7,548 bases of DNA from JAITWN01 sp964437335 (GTDB lineage Bacteria > Pseudomonadota > Gammaproteobacteria > SZUA-140): NCBI GenBank assembly GCA_964437335.1, contig CAYTGL010000077.1:1-7548 (forward strand), in the 5' to 3' direction. Shown here piece after piece: positions 1 to 6,016 of this stretch. A program made the translations under genes and the position numbers. Position 1 is the stretch's first letter; each line of letters starts with the position of its first letter. The notes under the pieces were generated by a model. It ran no database searches. It was given only the letters and a program-made list of their open reading frames with translations, and was not told the origin of the DNA.

Positions 1-6
1 CTCCGG

Positions 7-26
7 GCCCATTATTGGGCTTTTCT
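7..26 (+). terminator. Probable intrinsic terminator of an upstream off-window gene
   Basis: A 5-bp stem (GCCCA at 7-11, TGGGC at 16-20) closes a 4-base loop and is followed directly by TTTTCT. This is the stem-plus-T-run layout of a rho-independent terminator reading rightward. The T-run is on the plus strand, so it would serve a plus-strand gene ending left of the window. The minus-strand nuclease/PDZ gene ends at 71 and could use the same stem, but lacks a T-run in that direction. The stem is short, so the call is moderate. Confidence 0.45.
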
Positions 27-70
27 GATGTGTCCGTGAAGTCAGGGGAGAACCCACGGCGTTCTTCTGC

Positions 71-940
71 TCAAACCTGCAATTTCGGTTCCGCCTCCCT
101 GAGCCGCTGAATATCCGGCACGTCGGTCGAGAGCTCGATCTCGTGCTCCTCGCCGTTGTCCCAGAACACGATCCGCGCCTTTTCGCCGGACGGCGTGCGG
201 CGCACCAGTTCGAGAAAGTCCATCGGCGATTCCGGCGTCTCGCCGTTGACGCTGAGGATCAGCGCGCCGGCCGCGAGACCGGCGTCCGCCGCTGCGCCGA
301 CGGCGCGGCTGACCAGCACGCCTTCACGGTCTCCGAGCTCCATCGCGGCGCGCAGATCGCCGGTGAGTGCGACGACGGTGATGCCGAGCGCGGTCACGAT
401 TTCCTGGTCCGGCAGCGGCTCGAATTCGAGTCCGCGCGCGGCTTCAATGACCGCGGGCGCGACGAAGATCGCGGCGCCTTCGCGTACGGCGAGGGCGAGG
501 CTGTCGCTGGGGCGGGTATCGACATAGATCGGCGTATCGCTGCCCTCGGCGCGCAGGTCGAGCGCGCCGTGATAGGTGCCGTTGATCAGCGCGTCGACCA
601 GCACGCGTTCCAGGCGCATACCGGTCGCGGCGAGGATGTTCGAGATCAGGTCGTGGGTCATCGGGCGCGGCACCGGGACTTCCTGCAGCGCCATCAGGAT
701 CGCGCGCGCCTCGATCGGTCCGACGATGATCGGGACGACGTCACCCGACGCGGGATCGCGCAGCACCACGACCGGCGTGCCGGTCTGCGAGCTGACCCCG
801 ACCGTCGCAAGCTCGACCGCGACCATGTCTTCGGGATTGGAATGCAGCTCGCGGGCGCCGGCCTGGAAGGCTGCGCACAGCAGGACGATCAGCAGCAAGA
901 GACGCCAGGCGCGGGGTTTCGTGATCCGGTGGGTCTGCAT
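71..940 (-). CDS. Exported bifunctional-nuclease (DUF151) domain protein with C-terminal PDZ domain
   Basis: The 289-residue product starts with basic residues (KPRAWR) and a hydrophobic stretch at about 13-25, then AGA at 27-29, which fits a Sec signal peptide with signal peptidase I cleavage. There is no lipobox, because Leu precedes Cys22. Residues about 37-165 resemble the BFN/DUF151 fold: PIIVGPIEARAI near 70-82, PRPMTHDLI near 91-99 and the typical RPSDSLALAVR at 143-153. Residues about 180-270 resemble a PDZ domain, with GVLVSRAVGAAADAGLAAG followed by LILSVNGE. BFN domains are known from plant and bacterial proteins with reported RNase/DNase activity, but the substrate in bacteria is uncertain. 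A PDZ domain suggests binding of a protein C-terminus, probably in the periplasm. The start is well supported by a purine-rich GGAGGGGAGG sequence 7 bases upstream and a strong promoter. The gene stands alone. Domain calls are confident; the biochemical role is not. Confidence 0.85.
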   Translation of the reverse strand: MQTHRITKPRAWRLLLLIVLLCAAFQAGARELHSNPEDMVAVELATVGVSSQTGTPVVVLRDPASGDVVPIIVGPIEARAILMALQEVPVPRPMTHDLISNILAATGMRLERVLVDALINGTYHGALDLRAEGSDTPIYVDTRPSDSLALAVREGAAIFVAPAVIEAARGLEFEPLPDQEIVTALGITVVALTGDLRAAMELGDREGVLVSRAVGAAADAGLAAGALILSVNGETPESPMDFLELVRRTPSGEKARIVFWDNGEEHEIELSTDVPDIQRLREAEPKLQV

Positions 941-983
941 GGCGTCGCCTCCCCTCCGGGCGGGCGGTGGCGCGGGGTGGTTA

Positions 984-1014
984 TTGACATTATAGGGAAC
1001 CGTGTTGATATATC
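984..1014 (+). promoter_or_regulatory. Possible divergent promoter toward the methyltransferase
   Basis: On the plus strand a perfect TTGACA (984-989) is followed by an AT-rich segment. TATATC at 1009-1014 would be the -10 element with a long 19-base spacer; GATATA at 1007-1012 would give 17 bases but matches poorly. If active, it would transcribe through the palindromic element at 1044-1152 into the methyltransferase gene. It overlaps the minus-strand promoter almost completely, so the two would compete for RNA polymerase. The weak -10 keeps confidence low. Confidence 0.35.
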
Positions 1015-1016
1015 AA
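989..1016 (-). promoter_or_regulatory. Sigma70-type promoter for the nuclease/PDZ gene
   Basis: Read on the minus strand, TTGATA (1011-1016) is followed after 16 bases by a perfect TATAAT (989-994). Transcription would start near 982, giving a leader of about 40 bases before the start codon at 940. The -35 hexamer lies within the 12-bp perfect palindrome TTGATATATCAA (1005-1016), a possible operator half-site arrangement. The promoter call rests on five of six and six of six consensus matches. Confidence 0.7.
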
Positions 1017-1043
1017 AGGAGGCCCATTGCCAAAGGAGGAGGA

Positions 1044-1152
1044 GCTGTCGACGGTTGAGATTTATCCCTGACCTTCGGCCGCAGGGATGCGGCCGTAGAG
1101 CGTACAGGGATGTATTCACAGCGGTCAGGGATAAATCTCAACCGTCGACAGC
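1044..1152. repeat. 109-bp palindromic element with 30-bp perfect inverted arms
   Basis: Arms at 1044-1073 and 1123-1152 are exact reverse complements over 30 bp. They extend to 1039 and 1157 with a single mismatch. Each arm contains GTCGAC. The 49-bp core has its own hairpin: CGGCCGCA (1076-1083), loop GGGA, TGCGGCCG (1088-1095). A smaller one follows: TACA (1103-1106), loop GGGA, TGTA (1111-1114). No open reading frame of substance lies inside and no target-site duplication is evident at the edges. The layout suits a dispersed REP/MITE-like intergenic element; core motifs of this CAGGGATG style recur in gammaproteobacterial intergenic DNA as far as I recall, but copy number cannot be judged here. 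As RNA it would form a very stable structure in the methyltransferase leader. Confidence 0.85.
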
Positions 1153-1182
1153 CCCTCGCCCGTTTATATAGGGGGGTTGCTT

Positions 1183-2052
1183 ATGTCCACTATCGTAAAC
1201 GACGATTTCATCAGTTGCTGGAACGAGATACTGGTGCCGAAGTGGCATCGGTTCCGTCATTTGCTGTCCGGAAACGGCGCAATACACAGCGCGATCGCGT
1301 ATCCCTGGTTCGAATTCCGGGCCGGCGAGAAGGCGCTCGATATCGGCTGCGGATATGGGGAGACCTGCCTTGAAATCGCGCGGCAGGTTGGCGGAGAGGG
1401 CGAGGTTGTCGGGCTGGATTGTACCGAGGCCTTTCTCGAGATCGCGCGGCAGGAGTGCGCGCGTTCCGGACTGAACAACGTTCGTTATGTGCTCGGTGAC
1501 GCCCAGACCAGTGCGCTCGAGCGGGAATATTATGATGTCGTGTTCTCGCGTTTCGGCGTGATGTTCTTCGAGAGTGTCGTCATGGCGCTCAGGAATGCGC
1601 ACAAGGCCTTGAAACCGGGGGGCCGCGTCTGCCTGATCGTCTGGCGCAGGCTCGCGGACAATCCCTGCTGGGGGCTTGCGAAGGAGGTTGCGCTGAAATA
1701 CCTGCCGCCGCCCGGCGATCAGGCGAAAACCTGCGGGCCTGGACCGTTTTCGATGGCCGACGAGGAGACCGATCGCGCGATACTGAAGGCCGCCGGTTTT
1801 GTCGATGTCGGGTTTTTCAGGCGCATCGATGCCGATATCTGCATCGGGACGAGTCTCGAGGAGGCGATCGATTATCAGATCCTGGTCGGTCCTTCCGGCG
1901 AGATCGTCCGGGAGGCGGGCGAGGAAGGGCAGCGGAAGTTGCCGGAAATCCGTGCCGAGCTGCGGGCGCTGATGGCGGCCTACCAGCATGATGATGGCCG
2001 TGTATATCTGCCTTCCAGCACCTGGGCCATCATGGCGCGCAAGTCGCGATGA
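1183..2052 (+). CDS. Class I SAM-dependent methyltransferase
   Basis: The 289-residue cytoplasmic protein shows the Rossmann-type methyltransferase signature. The SAM-binding motif I is LDIGCGYGE at about 52-60, and the acidic residue ending strand 2 is Asp79 in VVGLD. GDAQ follows at 105-108, DVVFSRFGVMFF at 118-129 and the LKPGGRVCLIVWR segment at 143-155. The RFGVMFF/LKPGGR/VWR pattern places it with UbiE/Methyltransf_11-like small-molecule enzymes; the acceptor cannot be told from sequence. ATG at 1183 is chosen because a GGGGGG ribosome-binding stretch (1171-1176) lies 6 bases upstream; an in-frame TTG at 1177 would add two residues but sits against that stretch. The stop codon overlaps the start of the downstream cyclotransferase-like gene (ATGA), implying translational coupling. 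The palindromic element occupies its upstream region, ending 30 bases before the start, and may influence expression. Confidence 0.85.
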   Translation: MSTIVNDDFISCWNEILVPKWHRFRHLLSGNGAIHSAIAYPWFEFRAGEKALDIGCGYGETCLEIARQVGGEGEVVGLDCTEAFLEIARQECARSGLNNVRYVLGDAQTSALEREYYDVVFSRFGVMFFESVVMALRNAHKALKPGGRVCLIVWRRLADNPCWGLAKEVALKYLPPPGDQAKTCGPGPFSMADEETDRAILKAAGFVDVGFFRRIDADICIGTSLEEAIDYQILVGPSGEIVREAGEEGQRKLPEIRAELRALMAAYQHDDGRVYLPSSTWAIMARKSR

Positions 2053-2480
2053 GACAGGCATGCCGGTGCAATGAAGTCCCGGACATGCTGTTTTGTTACG
2101 GCACGCTGGGTTTTCCGCAGGTGATGCGCGCGGTGACCGGCAACGACTATCCCTGCCGGGACGCCATGCTCAGGGGCTATGCCCGTTATCGCGTGCGCGG
2201 AGAAGTCTTCCCCGGCATTGTCGAGGAGTCCGCCGCGGTGGTGCGGGGCGTGCTGTATCAGGGTCTCGACGAGAAGACGCTGCATCTGATCGATGTCTAC
2301 GAGAACGAATGCTATTCCCGACAACTACTCGACGTCGAGCAGGTGCCGGGCAAAGCGGTCAGGGCGTGGGTTTATGTCGTCCCGTTCGCATTGCGTGGCC
2401 GCCTTTCCTCCAGAGACTGGCATCCGGAGTTCTTCGCCCGACACCGCCTGGGCGCCTGGCTGCGCGAACTCGGCGCGTGA
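2049..2480 (+). CDS. Gamma-glutamylcyclotransferase-like (AIG2/GGCT fold) protein
   Basis: The 143-residue product carries the marks of the GGCT/AIG2 family: substrate-loop motif YGTL at 17-20, FPG at 54-56, a GVLYQ strand near 67-71 and IDVYENECYSR at 81-91. Glu85 in DVYE is the expected catalytic acid. Family members open gamma-glutamyl amides to 5-oxoproline or act on related gamma-glutamylamines; which substrate is used here is unknown. ATG at 2049 overlaps the methyltransferase stop by ATGA and is taken as the start. An internal ATG at 2085 would begin MLFCYGTL, closer to the usual family N-terminus, so the first 12 residues may not be translated; neither start has a clear Shine-Dalgarno sequence. 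The coupling suggests the methyltransferase and this protein are made together. The gene ends 4 bp from the convergent slt stop. Confidence 0.82.
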   Translation: MRQACRCNEVPDMLFCYGTLGFPQVMRAVTGNDYPCRDAMLRGYARYRVRGEVFPGIVEESAAVVRGVLYQGLDEKTLHLIDVYENECYSRQLLDVEQVPGKAVRAWVYVVPFALRGRLSSRDWHPEFFARHRLGAWLRELGA

Positions 2481-2484
2481 AGGA

Positions 2485-4509
2485 TCAGGAGCTGGAATCT
2501 TCCGTGCGCGGCGCCGCGGACGGTTCATCGGGCAGGATGCTGCGGGTCAGTCGGGCATTGCGCGGGATTACCAATGGCATGCGCTGGTCGAGCTTGCCGT
2601 ATTGAGTATCCATGCGCTGTTCGTAGAGCACCGAGAACAGCATGATATTCTGGACGTAGCCGCGCGTCTCCCTGAACGGTAGGGTTTCGGTCCAGAGATC
2701 CGCCGGAATCGCCTGCTCGCGCGGCAACCAGCCGTCGACGCGCTGCTCTCCGGCATTGTAGGCGGCGAGCGCAACGGCCTGGTTATCGTAACGATCGAGC
2801 ATCCGCCGCAGCCACGCCATGCCGAGGCGCAGATTTGTCGTGATATCGAGCAGCGCAGACTGGGTCGGCGCGGGGATGCTCAGGTGGCGGGCGAGCTGGC
2901 GCGCGGTTGCAGGCATCAGCTGCATCAGCCCGACGGCGCCGGCAGGAGACCTGGCATTCGGATCGAATGCGCTTTCCTGGCGGATCAGCGCGAAGGCCAG
3001 CGCGGGATCAATCCCATGTTCCCGCGCTGCCGCAGTGATCTGTTCGCGGTACGCGAAAGGAAAACGCAATTCAAGATCATTGCGGAATTCCGTGCGGGCT
3101 ACGGCCACGATCGACCGGTCGTGCCAGCCCCAGCGCTGCGCCAGCACGGCCGCCGATTGCAGTTGCCAGTCGGCCATGTCCCGTGTCGCGAAATACCACT
3201 CCCGGCGGGCGTCGACCAGCCGTCCGATGAAAAACAATTCACGCGCCCGCGCGAGTCCCGGGTATTCCTCGACCCGGACCGAATCGCTGTCTTCCCGGCC
3301 GGTCGGTTCATGCTGGAGCTGATAAGGCAGATCCAGTCTGTCGGCGGCCAGATAGCTGTGATAACCGCGGCTGATCGCGAGTTCGATATAATGTTCCTCA
3401 GCCTGCTGAGGCTGTTTCAGATGCTCGAGCGCGCGCGCCTGCCAGTAACGCCAGACCGGCGATTCCCGCTCTTCCTCGCGTAGTTGAAGTATCGCGTCAA
3501 TGACGGCTTGCCAGTCCTGGCGAACAAGCGCAGTGCGCACCCGCCATTCGCGCAGGGGCGTGTCCGCCGCGGAATCGTCGATCGACTTCAGTCGCTCCAG
3601 CGCGCGCGGATGACTGCGGACAGCGAGTGTCAGGGCGAGGCTGCGTTCGACATCCGCGAATTCCTCGCGCGACAGCGCCGAATTGCCGTTTACGGTCATG
3701 TCCCAGGTTTTGATCGCGAGATCGATATTGGTGCGCGCCATCCGCTTGATGCCATGGATCACGATGTCGTTGTGGACCGGATGCTCCCTCGCCGGCCGTT
3801 GCGGGCCGTTGACGAGGCGCGGGTCGTGATGTATCCGCAGCCAGAGTTCGGCCCAGTCCCTGTGGGTGTCGTTCATATAGCGCGTCAGATAGCGCGCCAG
3901 CTGTATCTCATTTGCCTGTATCGCGAGCCGGAATCGTTGCCACACCAGTTCGGAATCGAGCCCGTCCTGCGCGCGCCAGGCCGAGAATACCGGATCGCAG
4001 GAGGCCGGCTGCGATTCTCCGACCAGCCATAATGTCTCGATGCCATCGAAGGCCTGCTGACTTGCGCCTGTATGCAGCAGCGCCTGCCGGCGGTAACATT
4101 CGAGCGCGTTGCTTTCGGCATGAGCGGGATAGTTGCGCAGCAACGTCTCCCATTGCCCGCGGCGAGCCAGGCTGTCGATCCAGGCATGATGCAGGCGCAG
4201 CGACAGCGGGCTTCCGGCGTGCTCAGTGACAAAGCTTGCCACCTCGGCCTCGCGGGCCTGGGCGAGTCGCGGACGCAAGTACTGGTAGCGCAGATACGGG
4301 TAGAGCGGGTAATTCCGCAGTTCTTCAGACAGTTCGTTGAAGCGTGAGATCGCGCCCTGCCTCAGGGCGCGTTCCGCGTTGAGGAATGTGGTGCGATGCT
4401 GTTCCAGGTCCGTCTCCTGCATCGAGGCGAGCGCGACGCTGGCCGGTGCGCCAAGACCGAGGGCCGACAGCAAGATCAGGCAGGCAAGCGACGACATGCC
4501 AATTACCAT
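2485..4509 (-). CDS. slt: Periplasmic soluble lytic murein transglycosylase (Slt70 type)
   Basis: The 674-residue protein starts with a hydrophobic export signal (about 6-29, ending ASVALA). A long alpha-helical region follows (about 35-480), the superhelical U and L domains of Slt70. The C-terminal GH23 lytic transglycosylase domain spans about 490-630. Motifs are clear: ALIRQESAFDPNA with catalytic Glu512, GAVGLMQLMP at 524-533, AYNAG at 583-587 and ETLPFRETRGYV at 608-619. The enzyme cleaves the MurNAc-GlcNAc bond of peptidoglycan, forming 1,6-anhydro-MurNAc ends, and takes part in wall turnover. Length is slightly above the E. coli protein of about 645 residues. The start at 4509 keeps the signal peptide; a second ATG four codons later (residue 5) is an equally plausible start, and neither has a strong Shine-Dalgarno sequence. 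It lies downstream of the HU gene on the same strand, separated by two hairpins, so it probably has its own promoter. Confidence 0.94.
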   Translation of the reverse strand: MVIGMSSLACLILLSALGLGAPASVALASMQETDLEQHRTTFLNAERALRQGAISRFNELSEELRNYPLYPYLRYQYLRPRLAQAREAEVASFVTEHAGSPLSLRLHHAWIDSLARRGQWETLLRNYPAHAESNALECYRRQALLHTGASQQAFDGIETLWLVGESQPASCDPVFSAWRAQDGLDSELVWQRFRLAIQANEIQLARYLTRYMNDTHRDWAELWLRIHHDPRLVNGPQRPAREHPVHNDIVIHGIKRMARTNIDLAIKTWDMTVNGNSALSREEFADVERSLALTLAVRSHPRALERLKSIDDSAADTPLREWRVRTALVRQDWQAVIDAILQLREEERESPVWRYWQARALEHLKQPQQAEEHYIELAISRGYHSYLAADRLDLPYQLQHEPTGREDSDSVRVEEYPGLARARELFFIGRLVDARREWYFATRDMADWQLQSAAVLAQRWGWHDRSIVAVARTEFRNDLELRFPFAYREQITAAAREHGIDPALAFALIRQESAFDPNARSPAGAVGLMQLMPATARQLARHLSIPAPTQSALLDITTNLRLGMAWLRRMLDRYDNQAVALAAYNAGEQRVDGWLPREQAIPADLWTETLPFRETRGYVQNIMLFSVLYEQRMDTQYGKLDQRMPLVIPRNARLTRSILPDEPSAAPRTEDSSS

Positions 4510-4598
4510 GAAAGATTCGTACCAGCTCTGGATCGGCGGTCGCGGAGGAACGTGGATAGCGAGTACGGCGAGGGGCAGATTGTCGGCGGGTGAGTGGT

Positions 4599-4624
4599 AA
4601 AAGGACCAGGGGTCCGGTCCGTTT
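4599..4624. repeat. Short bidirectional hairpin flanked by A and T tracts
   Basis: AAAAGGACC (4599-4607) can pair with GGTCC-G-TTTT (4616-4624), leaving one G bulged and an 8-base loop. An alternative short stem pairs 4603-4607 with GGTCC at 4611-4615. On both strands the stem runs into a T tract, so it looks like a weak bidirectional terminator. The GGGGTCC/GGACC content also recalls the GGGGTCAGACCCC element at the end of mazG, so it may be a degenerate copy of the same repeat. It lies between the HU and slt genes. Confidence 0.4.
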
Positions 4625-4669
4625 TCAAGGGGACAAACATCCTTGCCACCCTCTGGCAGCGCCTTGAAG

Positions 4670-4699
4670 GCCGCGGTGCACGGGATCGTGCACCGCGGC
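4670..4699 (-). terminator. Strong hairpin at the 3' end of the HU gene
   Basis: Thirteen perfectly paired bases (4670-4682 with 4687-4699, core GCGGTGCACG) close the 4-base loop GGAT. The stem begins 11 bases past the HU stop codon. Downstream on the minus strand comes CTTCAAGG, so there is no proper U tract. It is best read as a transcript-end hairpin that may protect the 3' end or act as an atypical terminator separating HU from slt. Confidence 0.5.
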
Positions 4700-4710
4700 G
4701 GGGTATTCTG

Positions 4711-5085
4711 TCAGACCATGTCCTTCAGGGCTTTCAGCGCCTGGATCTTTACGACATTGCGGGCAGGCTTGGCCTTGAACATCATTTCCTGGCCGGTGAA
4801 AGGGTTCACACCCTTGCGCGCCTTGGTGGCCGGCTTGCGAATAACCTTAATCTTGAACAGTCCCGGCATCGTGAATATACGGGCGCCGCCGTTCTTGACG
4901 TGGCCTTCAATGACGTTCTTCAGCTCATCGATGACGGTGCTGACCTGCCTCTTGGTCAGGTCCGTGCTGTCGGCAATGTGGGTCAGCATGCTGGAGCGGG
5001 TGTACGGGGACTTGATCACTTTGGCCGCGCGGGGGGCCTTCTTTGTCGCTTTCTTCTTGGTTCCGGCTTTCTTCTTTGCAACCAT
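4711..5085 (-). CDS. HU-family DNA-binding protein with lysine/alanine-rich N-terminal tail
   Basis: The 124-residue protein has a basic tail at 1-25 (MVAKKKAGTKKKATKKAPRA) followed by a HU/IHF domain at about 28-124. The helical part includes SSMLTHIADSTDLTKRQVSTVIDELKNVI at 31-59. The strand GGARIFTMPGLFKIKVI follows at 66-82, and the DNA-gripping arm carries NPFTG at 94-98, whose proline matches the residue that intercalates into bent DNA in HU. HU-type proteins dimerise, bend DNA and compact the nucleoid; the tail resembles histone H1-like bacterial tails and should add nonspecific affinity. The start at 5085 is chosen because AAGGAG lies 8 bases upstream; the longer open frame to 5184 crosses the promoter and is not credible. 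It has its own promoter (5151-5179) and a 3' hairpin, so it is probably transcribed alone. The tail makes it longer than the usual 90 residues of HU. Confidence 0.93.
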   Translation of the reverse strand: MVAKKKAGTKKKATKKAPRAAKVIKSPYTRSSMLTHIADSTDLTKRQVSTVIDELKNVIEGHVKNGGARIFTMPGLFKIKVIRKPATKARKGVNPFTGQEMMFKAKPARNVVKIQALKALKDMV

Positions 5086-5150
5086 TATGATTCTCCTTGC
5101 TTGTGGTTGTGTGGCGGAAACATGCATGATGCGCCTGTTACGGTATGCGC

Positions 5151-5179
5151 AGCATAGCAACGTATTTTTCAATTCGCAA
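5151..5179 (-). promoter_or_regulatory. Sigma70-type promoter of the HU gene
   Basis: On the minus strand TTGCGA (5174-5179) and TATGCT (5151-5156) are 17 bases apart, each matching four of six consensus positions. The spacer contains a run of five A's. Transcription would start near 5144, giving a leader of about 60 bases. A dyad TATGC-gca-GCATA (5144-5156) spans the -10 element and the start point and could be an operator. Confidence 0.55.
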
Positions 5180-5188
5180 TCCATTTGT

Positions 5189-5197
5189 TGCTAAAAT
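5189..5197 (+). promoter_or_regulatory. Possible extended -10 promoter for the ykgJ-DUF2835-mazG set
   Basis: TGCTAAAAT (5189-5197) matches the extended -10 consensus TGnTATAAT at all but one position. No good -35 hexamer lies at the usual distance, which extended -10 promoters tolerate. It is the best plus-strand promoter candidate between the HU gene and the cysteine-cluster gene, divergent from the HU promoter with the two start points facing apart. Confidence 0.4.
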
Positions 5198-5330
5198 CAT
5201 TCGGTGCTGAAACCGTCGTTTAGACTGTATTTCACGGGGTTCGGCGACTACGGCGATGGCGATGTCCGGACGTGATACTCCGATCCGCCGTGCCGGCATA
5301 CTGCGCCGGGCGTGCGATCATGGGGACGAT

Positions 5331-5744
5331 ATGGAAGCCTTTTATCGCAGGAATCCGCTGAAATTCGAATGTACCGGCTGTGGCGCCTGCTGCACCGGCG
5401 ACGGCGAACAATACGTATTTCTCGCGCCGGGAGAGGTGCGGGCGATCGCCGGCCATATCGGCGTGAGCCGGGATTGGTTTGGTCGCCGCTACATGATGCG
5501 CACCCCTGCGGGTGACCGGGTGCTGCGCATGACCGGGAGCGGAGCCTGCGTGTTTCTGCGGGGAAACGGTCATTGCGCGATCTATGATGCGCGTCCGATT
5601 CAGTGTCGGACGTATCCGTTCTGGCCCGAACTGGTGGCGACCCGGAAGGCCTGGGAACGCGAGTCCGTGCGCTGCGAGGGTATCGGCAGGGGCGTGCGGG
5701 TGCCGTTGGCCGAAATCGAGGCCGCGCTCAAGTCTGCAGACTGA
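5331..5744 (+). CDS. YkgJ family cysteine-cluster protein
   Basis: The 137-residue product begins MEAFYRRNPLKFECTGCGAC, giving a CxxCxxCC cluster at Cys14, 17, 20 and 21. Further cysteines are at 73, 82, 92 and 115, eight in all. The segments CAIYDARPIQCRTYPFWPE (82-100) and CEGIGRG (115-121) are typical of the YkgJ/UPF0153 family (zinc- or iron-chelating cysteine-cluster proteins). The biochemical role of the family is not settled; metal binding is the expected property. ATG at 5331 is preferred since FYRRNPLKFECTGCG is the usual family N-terminus and GGGGA lies 4 bases upstream. In-frame ATGs at 5256 and 5262 would add about 25 unconserved basic residues. The stop lies 7 bases before the proposed start of the DUF2835 gene, so the two are very probably co-transcribed. 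Confidence 0.85.
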   Translation: MEAFYRRNPLKFECTGCGACCTGDGEQYVFLAPGEVRAIAGHIGVSRDWFGRRYMMRTPAGDRVLRMTGSGACVFLRGNGHCAIYDARPIQCRTYPFWPELVATRKAWERESVRCEGIGRGVRVPLAEIEAALKSAD

Positions 5745-5751
5745 TGTGGAG

Positions 5752-6012
5752 ATGGCGGATGGCAGCATGATACAACCCGTCGCGAACGAGGTGGTGCTGG
5801 ATCTCGGCATCTCCGCCAACGAGTATCTGCGTTTCTACAAGGGCGGAATCAGCACCGTGCAGGCGCGCGCGCGCGACGGCAGGACGGTGCGCTTTCCCGC
5901 GTCGATGCTGCGATCGTTCGTTGATGCCGATGGCGTGCATGGCAGTTTCCTGCTGCGCTACGATCAGCACAACCGGCTGATCAGTCTGGAACGCCTGACC
6001 GGAGACCGCTGA
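5752..6012 (+). CDS. DUF2835 family protein
   Basis: The 86-residue acidic-to-neutral protein has no signal peptide or membrane segment. It shows the conserved pattern I recall for DUF2835: ISANEYLRFYKG at 20-31, RDGRTVRFPASMLRSFV at 41-57, GVHGSF at 61-66 and LISLERL at 76-82. The family is small, found mainly in gammaproteobacteria, and has no known function. The start is uncertain: GTG 5746, ATG 5752 and ATG 5767 are all in frame. GGAG at 5748-5751 would suit 5767 loosely, while conservation begins only near residue 14. The middle choice is given. It lies 7 bases after ykgJ and 4 bases before mazG, so it is the middle gene of a compact operon. Confidence 0.82.
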   Translation: MADGSMIQPVANEVVLDLGISANEYLRFYKGGISTVQARARDGRTVRFPASMLRSFVDADGVHGSFLLRYDQHNRLISLERLTGDR

Positions 6013-6016
6013 GGCC

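Noticed and set aside
1044..1152. Insertion sequence or CRISPR-like array
   Set aside because: No transposase frame, no evident target duplication, and only one inverted pair rather than repeated direct units with spacers.
143..1171. Plus-strand 342-residue open frame opposite the nuclease/PDZ gene
   Set aside because: It is the antisense of a gene with clear domains, is rich in Arg/Asp/His as shadow frames in GC-rich DNA are, and runs through the promoter and palindromic element.
889..1373. Two short open frames sharing the peptide RSGINLNRRQ (minus 889-1119, plus 1110-1373)
   Set aside because: The shared peptide comes from the inverted arms at 1044-1073 and 1123-1152 being read in the same way on opposite strands; the rest of each frame is a shadow of neighbouring genes.
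1138..2061. Minus-strand 307-residue open frame opposite the methyltransferase
   Set aside because: The plus strand encodes a methyltransferase with all expected motifs; the antisense frame shows no recognisable domain and starts without a ribosome-binding site.
5256..5330. Longer N-terminus for the YkgJ-type protein
   Set aside because: The extra 25 residues are basic and unlike the family start; the ATG at 5331 has a GGGGA upstream and begins exactly at the conserved region.
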